A stretch of 64,000 nt of DNA, from the NCBI GenBank assembly GCA_022846035.1, contig AP025580.1:2108001-2172000 (forward strand). Direction: 5' to 3'. The notes under the pieces are model-generated. The model searched no databases and was not told the DNA's origin. It saw nothing but the letters and a program-made list of their open reading frames with translations. Shown here one piece after another: positions 36,407 to 47,705 of this stretch; positions within the stretch are counted from its first letter, which is position 1, and every line of letters begins with the position of its first letter. The position numbers and the translations under genes were made by a program. This stretch comes from Christensenellaceae bacterium. GTDB taxonomy: Bacteria; Bacillota; Clostridia; Christensenellales; Christensenellaceae.

Positions 36407-37069
36407 ATGATGTCAATGTCGCCTTATCACTATTACAGCGCGCCTTTCTTCCTCGCAGGCGGACTTCTCGCCTTTTGGATTATTCTCGCGGCTGTATTCT
36501 ATGTTTTCTTTGCTTTGGGGCTATATACGATGGCCAAACGGCGCGGTCTGGAAAATCCCTGGCTCGCCTGGATTCCCGTAGTGTACCTGTACGTGATCGG
36601 CAAGCTCGCGGATACCTACGCCGCAAAGCATATGAACAAGAAAACGAACTATGCCGTTCTGCTTTTGGGTCTTATAATCGGCGTAGTCGTGCTCGCCATC
36701 GTCACTGTTTGCCTTTCAATATTCGGCGGGTTCCGTATGTATGCTATCTGGCCTGTTTTTATCGTTATCCTGATTCTCTTTATTGCGGCTATGATCGTAT
36801 ACGCAGTCTTCTATTATATTTCGCTGTACCGCATCTACAACTGGCACTCGGAGAGCGCAACCGTGCTTTTGGTGCTGTCCATCCTTTTCAGCGTGATCGT
36901 GCCTTTCGTTCTGTTTGCGCTGAGGAATGGCGATAACCGTTACCTTTATCCGCCGCAGCAACCGGGCGGCGGGCAGTACTATGCTCCTCAGCAGCCGTAT
37001 CAGCAGGCACAATATCCGCAGCAGCAGCCACCGCAGGATACCCCGCCTGGCAATGGAAACGCGCAATAA
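36407..37069 (+). CDS. Membrane protein with Pro/Gln-rich tail
   Basis: A 220-residue protein with four to five hydrophobic helices (residues about 12-40, 52-66, 80-105, 110-140, 150-172) and a cytoplasmic Pro/Gln/Tyr-rich tail (180-220) with repeated YPPQQ and QPYQQ words. The motif KRRGLENPWLAWIPVVYLYVIG is common in small clostridial membrane proteins of unknown function. AGGAGG precedes the start. No characterised homologue is recognised. Confidence 0.65.
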   Translation: MMSMSPYHYYSAPFFLAGGLLAFWIILAAVFYVFFALGLYTMAKRRGLENPWLAWIPVVYLYVIGKLADTYAAKHMNKKTNYAVLLLGLIIGVVVLAIVTVCLSIFGGFRMYAIWPVFIVILILFIAAMIVYAVFYYISLYRIYNWHSESATVLLVLSILFSVIVPFVLFALRNGDNRYLYPPQQPGGGQYYAPQQPYQQAQYPQQQPPQDTPPGNGNAQ

Positions 37070-37077
37070 CCAATACC

Positions 37078-37121
37078 AAAAAACAAGGGCCCGGGAGTTA
37101 TAGAAAATCTTCCGGGCCCCT
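37078..37121 (-). terminator. Terminator of sugar ABC operon
   Basis: Minus strand: GGGGCCCGGAAG ... CTCCCGGGCCC, then TTGTTTTTTGG. It is about 30 bp after the last isomerase-like gene. Confidence 0.75.
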
Positions 37122-37149
37122 GTCGGTTAAGGCTAATAAACAGGGATTT

Positions 37150-37923
37150 TTATTTTGCAGCGTTATAGCAATCCGTCATTACACCAATGCTCTTTACGAT
37201 CTCGCTTACCGGTCCCCGCGCGTACTCCAGTACCAGCCGCGCTTCCGGAGAATACTTTTTGTAATCTTCAAAAAATTTCGTCCAGTCTGTAGGGCCTTCC
37301 CCCACCTTCAGATGAGTATCCCCGTCCCCGAAATTATCGTGTACGTGATAAGCCCGTATCCTGTCTTTCAATGTGCCCAGCACCTCCGTCATATTCCATT
37401 TATTCAGGATCGCATGTCCGGTATCGATCAAAAATCTCAAATGCTTCTGCGGCTCAAAAGTTTTCAAAAAAGCTTCCTGATCCATCAATTGGTCTGTGAA
37501 AGGCATATTCTCCACCAACAATTCAATGTCTCTTTTTCGCGCCATTTCGTCCAGTTCCAGTGTCCGCTCCAGCGCCCGTTTATGGCCGTCCGCTAGATTG
37601 AAGCCGACATAATCCGGTATCCTCCCGTGCGGATGCAGTACGCAATGCACCGCATGGTAATGGTTTACTAGGTCAAATGTCCTGCAATAACTCTTTTTTA
37701 CTTCTTCAAAATCACACTCCTCGGATGCCAGGTTTATTTCGTTGAAAGGGCCGTGTACACTCAGCTTTCCCGATCGCCCCGTCATGATTTTTTTGAGTTG
37801 ACATTCCCAATAAAAATCGTCGCCGTATTCCGCAAAAATTTCCATACCGTATTGCTTCGGTACCTCCGCCATATTGTAAATATCGTATCCGATGTAAGGC
37901 AGATGACTGATAATAATATCCAT
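37150..37923 (-). CDS. Sugar phosphate isomerase/epimerase-like TIM-barrel protein
   Basis: A 257-residue AP-endonuclease-2/xylose-isomerase-like barrel. Conserved pieces: KLSVHGPFNEINL, HCVLHPHGRIPDY, ELLVENMPF, RFLIDTGHAILNKW and AYHVHDNFGDGDTHLKVGEG, giving His, Glu and Asp metal ligands in the usual places. It is paralogous to the next gene. Members isomerise or epimerise keto sugars or inositol-type compounds. Last gene of the sugar transporter operon, so it probably acts on the imported sugar or its phosphate. Confidence 0.85.
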   Translation of the reverse strand: MDIIISHLPYIGYDIYNMAEVPKQYGMEIFAEYGDDFYWECQLKKIMTGRSGKLSVHGPFNEINLASEECDFEEVKKSYCRTFDLVNHYHAVHCVLHPHGRIPDYVGFNLADGHKRALERTLELDEMARKRDIELLVENMPFTDQLMDQEAFLKTFEPQKHLRFLIDTGHAILNKWNMTEVLGTLKDRIRAYHVHDNFGDGDTHLKVGEGPTDWTKFFEDYKKYSPEARLVLEYARGPVSEIVKSIGVMTDCYNAAK

Positions 37924-37940
37924 GTTTTCTCTCCTCGTTT

Positions 37941-38714
37941 TTATGCCGATGCGACCATGCCGCGTATCCAGTCCGCGCTCTCTTCTATTTCAGCCGTCGG
38001 TACGTTCAGGTATTCGATCACCAGGCGTTTACCATTGCAATATCGGTTGTACGCGTCAAAGAACACCTCTGAGTCCAATATCCCGTCGCCCAGCTTTACA
38101 TGAAGGTCTGTAATCCCATCGTTGTCGTCAATATGAAAAGCGTCGATTTTATGTCCCATATCTTTCATCAATCGATGAAAATCCCACTTTTTAATCAGCG
38201 CGTGTCCTACGTCGATCAGCGATTGCACGTTCGGTATCTCGTCGAACAGGGCCACATATTCCTCCTGGTCGAACAGAATTTTAGGATAACACATATTTTC
38301 TACCAACAGGTTTGCATGGTATTCCTCCGCCAGCTCCGCAAGCCGATGTATGCGCTCAATGCATAAAGCCCTGCGGTCTTCCCTGCTTTGGCTTTCATAG
38401 TCTTTGATAAAGCCGTGCGGATGCAAAACGCAATGTTGCGCATTATACTTATTGTAATATTCAAAGGTCCACTTATAGTTTTCGATTACCTCGTCAAATT
38501 TACATTCCTTTGATGAAAGATCCATAAACAAGAAAGGGCCATGTATGGTAAACTGGCTCGGCCTGTCGTTAAGCAATACCTCGAACGCACGCCTCCAGCA
38601 ATGATCATTTGCATTTTCTATCAGAGCTTCCACTCCTAGGTCTCTCCTTAGATCCTGCATACCCACAATATTAAATGCGAGGTATGCCGATGTGCTTACT
38701 ACGATATCCACCAT
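37941..38714 (-). CDS. Sugar phosphate isomerase/epimerase-like TIM-barrel protein (paralogue)
   Basis: A 257-residue barrel, same length and layout as its downstream neighbour: QFTIHGPFLFMDL, QHCVLHPHGFIKDY, NLLVENMCYPKIL, QSLIDVGHALIKKW and AFHIDDNDGITDLHVKLGDG. Metal-ligand residues are kept, so both copies are probably active. Identity between the two is moderate, so the duplication is old and they may perform successive or distinct steps. AAGGAG precedes the start. Confidence 0.85.
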   Translation of the reverse strand: MVDIVVSTSAYLAFNIVGMQDLRRDLGVEALIENANDHCWRRAFEVLLNDRPSQFTIHGPFLFMDLSSKECKFDEVIENYKWTFEYYNKYNAQHCVLHPHGFIKDYESQSREDRRALCIERIHRLAELAEEYHANLLVENMCYPKILFDQEEYVALFDEIPNVQSLIDVGHALIKKWDFHRLMKDMGHKIDAFHIDDNDGITDLHVKLGDGILDSEVFFDAYNRYCNGKRLVIEYLNVPTAEIEESADWIRGMVASA

Positions 38715-38740
38715 ATTATTTTCTCCTTAAGCTTTCTGCT

Positions 38741-39814
38741 TTATGATTCCGGATAACCGATATTGTCCGATGTTTCCACATCAAAAAAATGCATCTTATC
38801 CCAGTCAAAGTTCATATACATATTGTCCGCCGTTTCAAAATGCGCCTCTGCCGTCGCCATCATCATCCTTTCCGCGAGCTGGAATGCGATTGATTTCTTA
38901 TCTCCATGATTTTCAACGTATACGATACGCGCCGCAGCGTCGCTTGGTTCCTTTTGCAAAAGAACATGTTCCGGCCGAATACCGAATTTGACCTTTTTTC
39001 TGTTGCCGATCCGCTTTAACCAACGTTCCGGAACCCTGATGCGGGACTGTCCGACAATGAGTTCATTCCCCTCGATCGCCGCAGCGTCCACATTCATACT
39101 CGGCGCACCGATAAACTTGGCCACGAATACATTCTTTGGCTGGTTATAAATCACGTCCGGCGAATCGTATTGCTGGATGATTCCGTCATGCAGCACAACG
39201 ATTTTTTGTCCGATTGTCATGGCCTCTACCTGATCGTGCGTCACATATACGAAAGTTGGCGAATACGCTTTGTGCATTTTTACTAGTTCCGCCCGCGCCA
39301 TTGTCCGCAGTTGCGCATCGAGATTCGATAGCGGCTCGTCTAAAAGGAAGAACGGCGCTTTTTTCACCAGCGCCCGACACAGCGCAACACGCTGCCTCTG
39401 CCCGCCCGACAGCTCTTTTGGATAACGCGTACGATAAGGCGTAAGTCCCAGCATATCCAGCGCCCAGATAAGCCTTTGTTCCCGTTCCTCTTTGGGAACT
39501 TTCGCAATTTCAAGACCGAACAAAATGTTTTTTTCGACTGTCATATGCGGGTACAGCGCATAATTCTGGAACACCATCGATACGTTCCTGTCGCCCGGTT
39601 CCACATCGTTTACAATCCGCTCGCCCATCCAAAGCTCGCCGCCCGATATTCGTTCCAGTCCCGATATCATCCGCAGCAGCGTCGTCTTGCCACAGCCGGA
39701 CGGTCCCAGCAGGATCGTCCTTTGCCCGGATGGAATCAGCAGGTTGATTCCTTTTATAATATCCGTTTTCCCATCATAACTTTTATGAACATTTTTAAAT
39801 TCAATTGCGTTCAC
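38741..39814 (-). CDS. Sugar ABC transporter ATPase (UgpC/MsmX type)
   Basis: A 357-residue ATPase. Walker A LGPSGCGKTT, signature ELSGGQRQRVALCRAL, Walker B FFLLDEPLSNLD, switch VTHDQVEAM, and a C-terminal TOBE/OB regulatory region (from about 240) with KFGIRPEH. Such ATPases can serve several CUT1 importers; this one has its own permeases. Starts with GTG at 39814, with AAAGGAG 9 bp upstream. Confidence 0.93.
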   Translation of the reverse strand: MNAIEFKNVHKSYDGKTDIIKGINLLIPSGQRTILLGPSGCGKTTLLRMISGLERISGGELWMGERIVNDVEPGDRNVSMVFQNYALYPHMTVEKNILFGLEIAKVPKEEREQRLIWALDMLGLTPYRTRYPKELSGGQRQRVALCRALVKKAPFFLLDEPLSNLDAQLRTMARAELVKMHKAYSPTFVYVTHDQVEAMTIGQKIVVLHDGIIQQYDSPDVIYNQPKNVFVAKFIGAPSMNVDAAAIEGNELIVGQSRIRVPERWLKRIGNRKKVKFGIRPEHVLLQKEPSDAAARIVYVENHGDKKSIAFQLAERMMMATAEAHFETADNMYMNFDWDKMHFFDVETSDNIGYPES

Positions 39815-39839
39815 TGTTTTGCTCCTTTCGACGTAGCTA

Positions 39840-40691
39840 TTATTCTTTCACGCCAGATTGCATAAACGTTCCTACAATCTTACGCTGTGCAATGATATAT
39901 AGGACCAGCGGCACCAATGTTGCAATCGTCGCCAGCGCCATAGAAGATCCCCATGCGCTGCCGGATTCCGCATCCAGGAAAGTCTGGAGGGCCAGCGTAA
40001 TCGTATACATCTCCTGCTGTTTTAAGATCAGCATCGGCCATACGAACTCGTTCCAGGAATTGATGAAGAAAAAGATGATCATAGCGATAATCGCTGGTTT
40101 CACCAATGGGATCACAATCTTGCGCATGACTGTAAAATGGCCTATTCCGTCGACGCGCGCCGCTTCCACCAGTGATTTATTGATCGTCCTCATGGACTGC
40201 CGTATCCTGTATATTCCCATGGCATCCGCAAGCTGCGGCAATGCCACGCCGATCAGGGTATTATTGAGGCCCATCGCGCTCAGCGAGAGATAGTTTGGTA
40301 TCATGATAACTGAAAAAGGAATAAACATGGATATGGTAAACAGGCTAAAAATCAGGGATGAATGCTTCATATCCATAAAGCACAACGCGTAAGAAGCCAG
40401 CACGCTTGTAACGATCTTGCTGACCGTAACAATGGCCGCAATGATCAGCGAATTCAGCAGGAAACGCCCGACTTCAAGGGAATCAAATACCGTCGTATAG
40501 TTGGATGTCATCGGTTCCTGCGGGATCGGGTTCACTCCGGAAGAAAAAATCTCCGGCAGCGTTTTGAAAGACGTTCCTACCATATAAATAAGAGGATAGA
40601 TCATGATCGCCAGCGCAAGCAGTAATATCAAATGATATTTCCATTCTCCCTTGCCGCCGATCGCCAATCTTTCGTGATTCTTAATTTTCAT
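39840..40691 (-). CDS. Sugar ABC transporter permease (MalG type)
   Basis: A 283-residue permease with six membrane helices and the EAA loop SLVEAARVDGIGHFTVMRKIVIPLVKP. CUT1 family, inner-membrane partner of the permease at 40681. The start overlaps the end of that gene by 11 bp. Confidence 0.93.
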   Translation of the reverse strand: MKIKNHERLAIGGKGEWKYHLILLLALAIMIYPLIYMVGTSFKTLPEIFSSGVNPIPQEPMTSNYTTVFDSLEVGRFLLNSLIIAAIVTVSKIVTSVLASYALCFMDMKHSSLIFSLFTISMFIPFSVIMIPNYLSLSAMGLNNTLIGVALPQLADAMGIYRIRQSMRTINKSLVEAARVDGIGHFTVMRKIVIPLVKPAIIAMIIFFFINSWNEFVWPMLILKQQEMYTITLALQTFLDAESGSAWGSSMALATIATLVPLVLYIIAQRKIVGTFMQSGVKE

Positions 40692-41592
40692 AATGAACCC
40701 TCTTTTCTAACCGTTTTTGTAAGAACAGAACGACCAGGAATATAATCAATGATATGATGGCGACAGCCGCCGCGCGTCCTGTTTGGAAAAATTGGAAACC
40801 ATATTGATAAATCAGATATACGAGGTTTGTACTCGCCATGTTCGGTCCGCCCTTTGTGATCATCTGTATGGGAGTAAATACATACTGCAGCCCGAATACA
40901 AAAGTAATAATAAAGACATACAGCGCCGTCGGCGAAGTAAGCGGAACGATAATTTTCCAGAATATCTTCCAGTTGGAAGCGCCCTCCAGTTTGGCCGCCT
41001 CAATCAGCTCCAACGGAACTTCCACAATCGCTCCCAGAAAAACAATCAGGTTGTATCCGAAGCATCTCCATGCCGTCATAATGGACAGCACGACAATGAC
41101 ATATCCTTCCGTGGTAAACCATTGCGGGGATTCCCTGCCAAAGGCCCGGAAAATTTCGGCCACAGGTCCCGCCACAGAATTAAACAGCCACATGAAAACG
41201 ATTGCTGCAACCGCCAGGGATAAAAGGCTGGGAAAAAACATCAGCGCCCGGTAGACCTTATCTCCTTTCGAAATAAGTTTGCCCATGATGTATGAAAAGA
41301 AATACGGTACCACAAAACAGAAAGCCATCATGAGCACAACATACAGCCCCGTGTTTCCTAACGCTTTCAGAAAAGCCGGTTCCTGAAGGACATTAATATA
41401 GTTATCAAAGCCTACAAACGTTTGGGTCGGCGATACCATATTCCATTCCATCGTGCTTAAATAGAGGTTATAAACAATCGGCCATACCATAAAGACGGAA
41501 AAAATAACGATCGCAGGCAATAAATATAAAAATTTCTCCAGTTTCTTCTTTTTTCGGAAAAATCCCGACTGTAGCGTACGTTCTTGCTTCAC
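40681..41592 (-). CDS. Sugar ABC transporter permease (MalF type)
   Basis: A 303-residue permease with six membrane helices and the EAA loop LIEAAKLEGASNWKIFWKIIVPL. The open frame reaches 41673, but the upstream part covers a perfect hairpin. A GTG at 41592 has AAAGGAGG 9 bp upstream, giving the N-terminus VKQERTLQSGFFRKKKK and a first helix soon after. I take GTG as the start. Confidence 0.9.
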   Translation of the reverse strand: MKQERTLQSGFFRKKKKLEKFLYLLPAIVIFSVFMVWPIVYNLYLSTMEWNMVSPTQTFVGFDNYINVLQEPAFLKALGNTGLYVVLMMAFCFVVPYFFSYIMGKLISKGDKVYRALMFFPSLLSLAVAAIVFMWLFNSVAGPVAEIFRAFGRESPQWFTTEGYVIVVLSIMTAWRCFGYNLIVFLGAIVEVPLELIEAAKLEGASNWKIFWKIIVPLTSPTALYVFIITFVFGLQYVFTPIQMITKGGPNMASTNLVYLIYQYGFQFFQTGRAAAVAIISLIIFLVVLFLQKRLEKRVHYEN

Positions 41593-41614
41593 AATTTGTA
41601 GCCTCCTTTCTTTA

Positions 41615-41641
41615 CCCTGCCCCTCAAAAGGAGGGGCAGGG
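41615..41641 (-). other. Perfect hairpin between binding protein and permease genes
   Basis: An 11-bp perfect GC-rich stem (CCCTGCCCCTC/GAGGGGCAGGG) with a 5-nt loop and no T run. In this position in sugar ABC operons such hairpins usually protect the binding-protein mRNA 3' end, giving excess binding protein over permease. Confidence 0.7.
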
Positions 41642-41676
41642 CTATTACCTTGCCTAAAAGCTTGCGTCAACACAAA

Positions 41677-43083
41677 TTATTTCAGCATGCCGTTAATCGT
41701 ATCTTGCGCGCCGCTTAACGCTTCCGTTGGGTCAACGTAATTGGAAATGATGGAATCACGCATATCGACGAGGATCTGGTCGATGTTCATGCCGTTGGGG
41801 CCCGGCCAGCTCGGCCATGCGCGCGCATCTGTCCACGTCTCGATCGAGGCCTGCATCAGTGAATTTTCATCCAGGAATTTTTTCAGTCTTTCATTGTCTG
41901 CGGCAGTCTTGGTCACGGGCAGGTATCCCGTTCCGATTACCCAGTCTGCCATATTTTCGTCCTCATACAGGAACTTCATAAATTCCCAGCAGGCACGTAC
42001 TTCGTCTTCCTTTTCGGCGAAGCACGCGAGCATATTGCCGCCTACGCATACCGTATAATCTTCTTCGCTTCCCGTTCTTGGGAAGGGCGCAGTCCGCAGG
42101 TCAAAATCGCAGCTATCCTGCATATATCCCAGTTTTCCGATCGTAACAATTTGCGTAGCCATCTTCCCTGCCGCAAAAGCCCCGAGGGCTTCTTCCGAAC
42201 CTAAACTGATGCAGGCGCCGTTTTTAAATCCATCCTGCCATTTCTGGAAGAGCTCCGCCACCTGCGGCGTATTAAAGGTCGCGGTCGCCTGACCGCTGCC
42301 ATCCACGGTATACATATTCGCGCCTGTCCCCATGATCATCGGACTCAGCGTATAAGTATTCGGTATAATCTCGTAATAAAGGCCTTCAAGTCCCGTCTTA
42401 TCCTTTATCGTCTGGCCGGCAGCCAACCATTCGTCAAATGTTTCCGGAGGATTATCCGGATCTAGTCCCGCCTGTTTGAATATATCTGCGTTATAGAACA
42501 CCACCGGCGTGGAAGCGGCATAGGGAAGCCCCAGCATTTCGCCGTTTACAGCCGTGCCCAGCTCAATAATATTCGGTTCCAGCATTTCTTCCAGATACCC
42601 CGCGTCTTCCGGCGCATACTGTTCAATAATCTTTTTCGGTCCCATATACTGCGGGAAGTTTTCCGCGAAATAGTTCAGATAGTTATATCCTACCTGTACT
42701 ACACCCGGATAGTTGCCAATCGCGAGCTCTGCCTGCAGATTCTGTGCAACGCCCTGATAGGCGTTTGCATTAAATTTGCCTACTACCGTGATATTTTTTC
42801 CATTTGTTTCATTGAATTTCTTAATCAGTTCTTCGACAACCGGTCCGCCCTGTGTTTCGCTGTTAATATGCCAATACTCTATCGTTACCGCCGGATATTC
42901 CTCCGCAGCCACTGCTTCTCCATCGGACGATACCGCCTGCGTCGCTTCTTTGCTTACCTGGACCGCAGGCGCCGTGCCTGAGCCGCAGGACACCAAAGCG
43001 ATGCACATCGCTATCATCAATACAACGCATACCATTTTTCTCATCATACTGCTGTGAGGCTTTTTACTCTTTTTCATTTTCAT
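41677..43083 (-). CDS. Sugar ABC transporter substrate-binding lipoprotein
   Basis: A 468-residue family 1 extracellular solute-binding protein. Lipobox ALVSC, then VTIEYWHINSETQGGPVVEELIKKFNETN, typical of CUT1 binding proteins, and later LGLPYAASTPVVFYNADIFKQAGLDP. I start at ATG 43083 with GGAGG 5 bp upstream; an alternative GTG at 43149 would add a basic extension. The sugar is not predictable from sequence. First gene of the transporter operon. Confidence 0.92.
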   Translation of the reverse strand: MKMKKSKKPHSSMMRKMVCVVLMIAMCIALVSCGSGTAPAVQVSKEATQAVSSDGEAVAAEEYPAVTIEYWHINSETQGGPVVEELIKKFNETNGKNITVVGKFNANAYQGVAQNLQAELAIGNYPGVVQVGYNYLNYFAENFPQYMGPKKIIEQYAPEDAGYLEEMLEPNIIELGTAVNGEMLGLPYAASTPVVFYNADIFKQAGLDPDNPPETFDEWLAAGQTIKDKTGLEGLYYEIIPNTYTLSPMIMGTGANMYTVDGSGQATATFNTPQVAELFQKWQDGFKNGACISLGSEEALGAFAAGKMATQIVTIGKLGYMQDSCDFDLRTAPFPRTGSEEDYTVCVGGNMLACFAEKEDEVRACWEFMKFLYEDENMADWVIGTGYLPVTKTAADNERLKKFLDENSLMQASIETWTDARAWPSWPGPNGMNIDQILVDMRDSIISNYVDPTEALSGAQDTINGMLK

Positions 43084-43114
43084 TATTACCTCCAATAACT
43101 TGACAAATTCAACT

Positions 43115-43128
43115 TCAAAGCGTTTACT
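43115..43128. promoter_or_regulatory. cre/LacI-type operator-like site
   Basis: TCAAAGCGTTTACT matches the Gram-positive LacI/CcpA consensus TGWAANCGNTNWCA at all but two edge positions. It lies 32-45 bp upstream of the binding-protein start, so a bound LacI-family protein could block initiation or elongation. The rest of the 635-bp gap to 43718 is very AT-rich, especially 43320-43690, and I see no gene in it. Confidence 0.55.
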
Positions 43129-43641
43129 TCGCGACCTTTTACTTTTCACCCCCTTTCATTTTCTGCAATTTTTTTGTGATGTTTCTATGGAAGCATCCTT
43201 TTCCGGATATTTGAGATTTATAATATTGGTGTCCAAATGTGCCGCACCGATAAGATACGTGATCCAAGTACGGTTCATAGATTTTTTCCAAAACCATTTA
43301 AGTAATAAAAATTTCGTATGATAATAAAAATCTGGTTGAATAATGGATAAATTTGTAGTTGTGCGATAAAAGCTAATTTTCGTTGAATTTTTTATTAATA
43401 TTATGATATATTAATTACTTCGCTTCGTCAAGTATTTTTGAATTCATTTTCATTTAAATAATATATTAATTAGTTCACATTTGTGCATTTCTTTTATTTT
43501 ATCTCTATTTAAAGCATTTTCTATTCATTTTATCTAAGTTTCCAATATCAATCATTAAAGTGTTATAAATAATATTATTAATATTTCATCATTATTTTAT
43601 TAATAATATTGTAAAAAATACTGGTATATTGTTTGATACAA

Positions 43642-43650
43642 TGATATAAT
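43642..43650 (+). promoter_or_regulatory. Extended -10 of lacI-family gene
   Basis: TGA followed directly by TATAAT (43645-43650), about 69 bp upstream of the ATG. No good -35 is visible. Confidence 0.4.
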
Positions 43651-43718
43651 GAATAAAATCTTTAAAAAATTATTGTATAATAAAAAGAATCTTAAACTAG
43701 AAGATAAGGGAAATTGAT

Positions 43719-44783
43719 ATGAAAAAAAGAATCACAATGGCAGACATCGCTGCCGAAGTCGGGGTTTCACAATCCGCCGTTTCCATTATATTAAGCGGGA
43801 GAAAAGACATCAGCTTTGCCGATGAGACGATAGACAAGGTTCATGCAGCATGCAGCAAGCTTGGATATAAGTCCGCCCGTTCTCTATCCCGTATCAATTC
43901 CAAAACGATTATGATCATGAGTGAGAATCTGACGATCCCTTATTATGCCCTGCTCACGCAGCAGATCGAGAATACTGCGCATCTTCACGGTTATAAATCC
44001 TTTATATGCAATACCAACCGGAACAAAGACTTTGAAATCGCCTACCTTGAGATGGCGACCAAAATGGATGTCGCGGGGATTATTTGCCTTACCCATCCGC
44101 ACTGCCCTGAGAAATTCAGCGAAGTCTCCAAAAAAATACCCGTGATCGCGGTATGCGACAGGGTTGAAAATCTTTCCGTAGACATTGTGGAAATGGATAA
44201 CTATAAGGCGTCTATCCTTTTGATCGATCATCTGGTGGAATTGGGGCATAAAAAAATCATGCTGCTTACCGCCTCGCCCGATATTAACATAGGCAGGCAA
44301 TTCCGCTTAAAAGGGCTTAAACACCAGATGACCCATTATGGGCTTGCCGATTCTTTTGCCATGCGGGTCAAGGATGTCGATTGGAAAAGCGAAATGGCGG
44401 GATTGGTGGACGACTACACAATCGGCTATGAGCTTATGCAGGATCCTGCCATTTTAAAGGAGGGTTTCACCGCCTTTATCGGCATGTCGGACCTTGTGTC
44501 CCGTGGAATTGCCGACGCCCTCATCGAAAAAGGCAAGCGGATTCCCGAGGATTTTTCGATCTGCGGGTACGATAATCTGCTTTACGCCCGTTTACTGCCC
44601 GTTTCTCTTACAACCATCGATCATCATATCGAACAAAAGGGGCTGTTGGCATTTGAACTCTTGCAGCGCCAGATGAAAATCCTCAACAACAGGGAAGATA
44701 TGGATTTTCAGGAAGCGCGCATTAAACTCGAGCATCCGCCCGTACTCGTGGTTCGTAAATCCACAGGTCCCGCGCCCAGATGA
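43719..44783 (+). CDS. LacI-family transcriptional regulator
   Basis: A 354-residue repressor. HTH (residues 1-55): ITMADIAAEVGVSQSAVSIILSGRK with hinge region ARSLSRINSKTI. Periplasmic-binding-protein-like sensor domain with FTAFIGMSDLVSRGIADALIEKGKRIPEDFSICGYDN. It is divergent from the sugar ABC operon, so it probably represses that operon and responds to the transported sugar. It ends 4 bp from the convergent pyrG gene with no terminator between. Confidence 0.93.
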   Translation: MKKRITMADIAAEVGVSQSAVSIILSGRKDISFADETIDKVHAACSKLGYKSARSLSRINSKTIMIMSENLTIPYYALLTQQIENTAHLHGYKSFICNTNRNKDFEIAYLEMATKMDVAGIICLTHPHCPEKFSEVSKKIPVIAVCDRVENLSVDIVEMDNYKASILLIDHLVELGHKKIMLLTASPDINIGRQFRLKGLKHQMTHYGLADSFAMRVKDVDWKSEMAGLVDDYTIGYELMQDPAILKEGFTAFIGMSDLVSRGIADALIEKGKRIPEDFSICGYDNLLYARLLPVSLTTIDHHIEQKGLLAFELLQRQMKILNNREDMDFQEARIKLEHPPVLVVRKSTGPAPR

Positions 44784-44787
44784 CAGA

Positions 44788-46978
<2,191 letters not shown>

Positions 46979-46991
46979 GACGCTTTCCTTT

Positions 46992-47705
46992 CTAATTTTG
47001 CGTATACAACAATCTATATGGATTTTTGCTGTCCGGCCTCAGCACATAAAAAGTACTGTCCATAATTTCCGCTTCCATATGCCCGAACATTTTGCAAAAT
47101 TCTTTTACGTAACCCCGTATATCCTGAAGATCCTTTTCTCCCGCCTTTTGCATGGCGACCTGCGGCGGCAGGTTTTGCGGCGCCTGATCGCATCTTAAGT
47201 ATATTTTGCCGCCGTGCATCCCTACCCCGCAAAAATTTCCGATAGGGTCCGCATGATAAAGGCCGAGCACAAGGATCGTTCCGCCCGCCTGGTATTCCCC
47301 AAGAAAGCTTCCCGCCGATCCGCCGACCACCAGCAACGGACTTTTTCCCTCGTATTCTTTCATATGGATACCCGCCCGATACCCCACGTCTCCGTTTACA
47401 AAAATCTTGCCTCCGCGCATGGCGTAACCAGTTGCATCGCCCGATGTGCCGGCGATATAGATCGCGCCGTCGTTCATGGTGTCGCCCGCCTGGTCCTGGG
47501 CGTTCCCGTTGACCAGGATCGTGCTCCCGTCAAGGTATGCCCCCAACGCGTTTCCCGGCGTTCCGTTGATCACGATATGCTTGCCGGAAAGGCCGCTCCC
47601 AATATAACGTTGTCCCATACAGTGGTCGATTATTACTTCTTGATCCGCTTCCCTGATCTTTTCGTTCAATGTCTTAAAGTGCATACCCCTTGCGTCTATT
47701 TTCAT
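46992..47705 (-). CDS. Glutamate synthase GXGXG-domain subunit
   Basis: A 237-residue right-handed beta-helix protein equal to the C-terminal GXGXG domain of large glutamate synthase subunits. Repeating strands: GQRYIGSGLSGKHIVINGTPGNALGAYLDGSTILVNGNAQDQAGDTM and following Gly turns. It is a structural domain that packs against the FMN domain; here it is a separate protein. Its start overlaps the FAD oxidoreductase stop by 4 bp. Confidence 0.88.
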   Translation of the reverse strand: MKIDARGMHFKTLNEKIREADQEVIIDHCMGQRYIGSGLSGKHIVINGTPGNALGAYLDGSTILVNGNAQDQAGDTMNDGAIYIAGTSGDATGYAMRGGKIFVNGDVGYRAGIHMKEYEGKSPLLVVGGSAGSFLGEYQAGGTILVLGLYHADPIGNFCGVGMHGGKIYLRCDQAPQNLPPQVAMQKAGEKDLQDIRGYVKEFCKMFGHMEAEIMDSTFYVLRPDSKNPYRLLYTQN

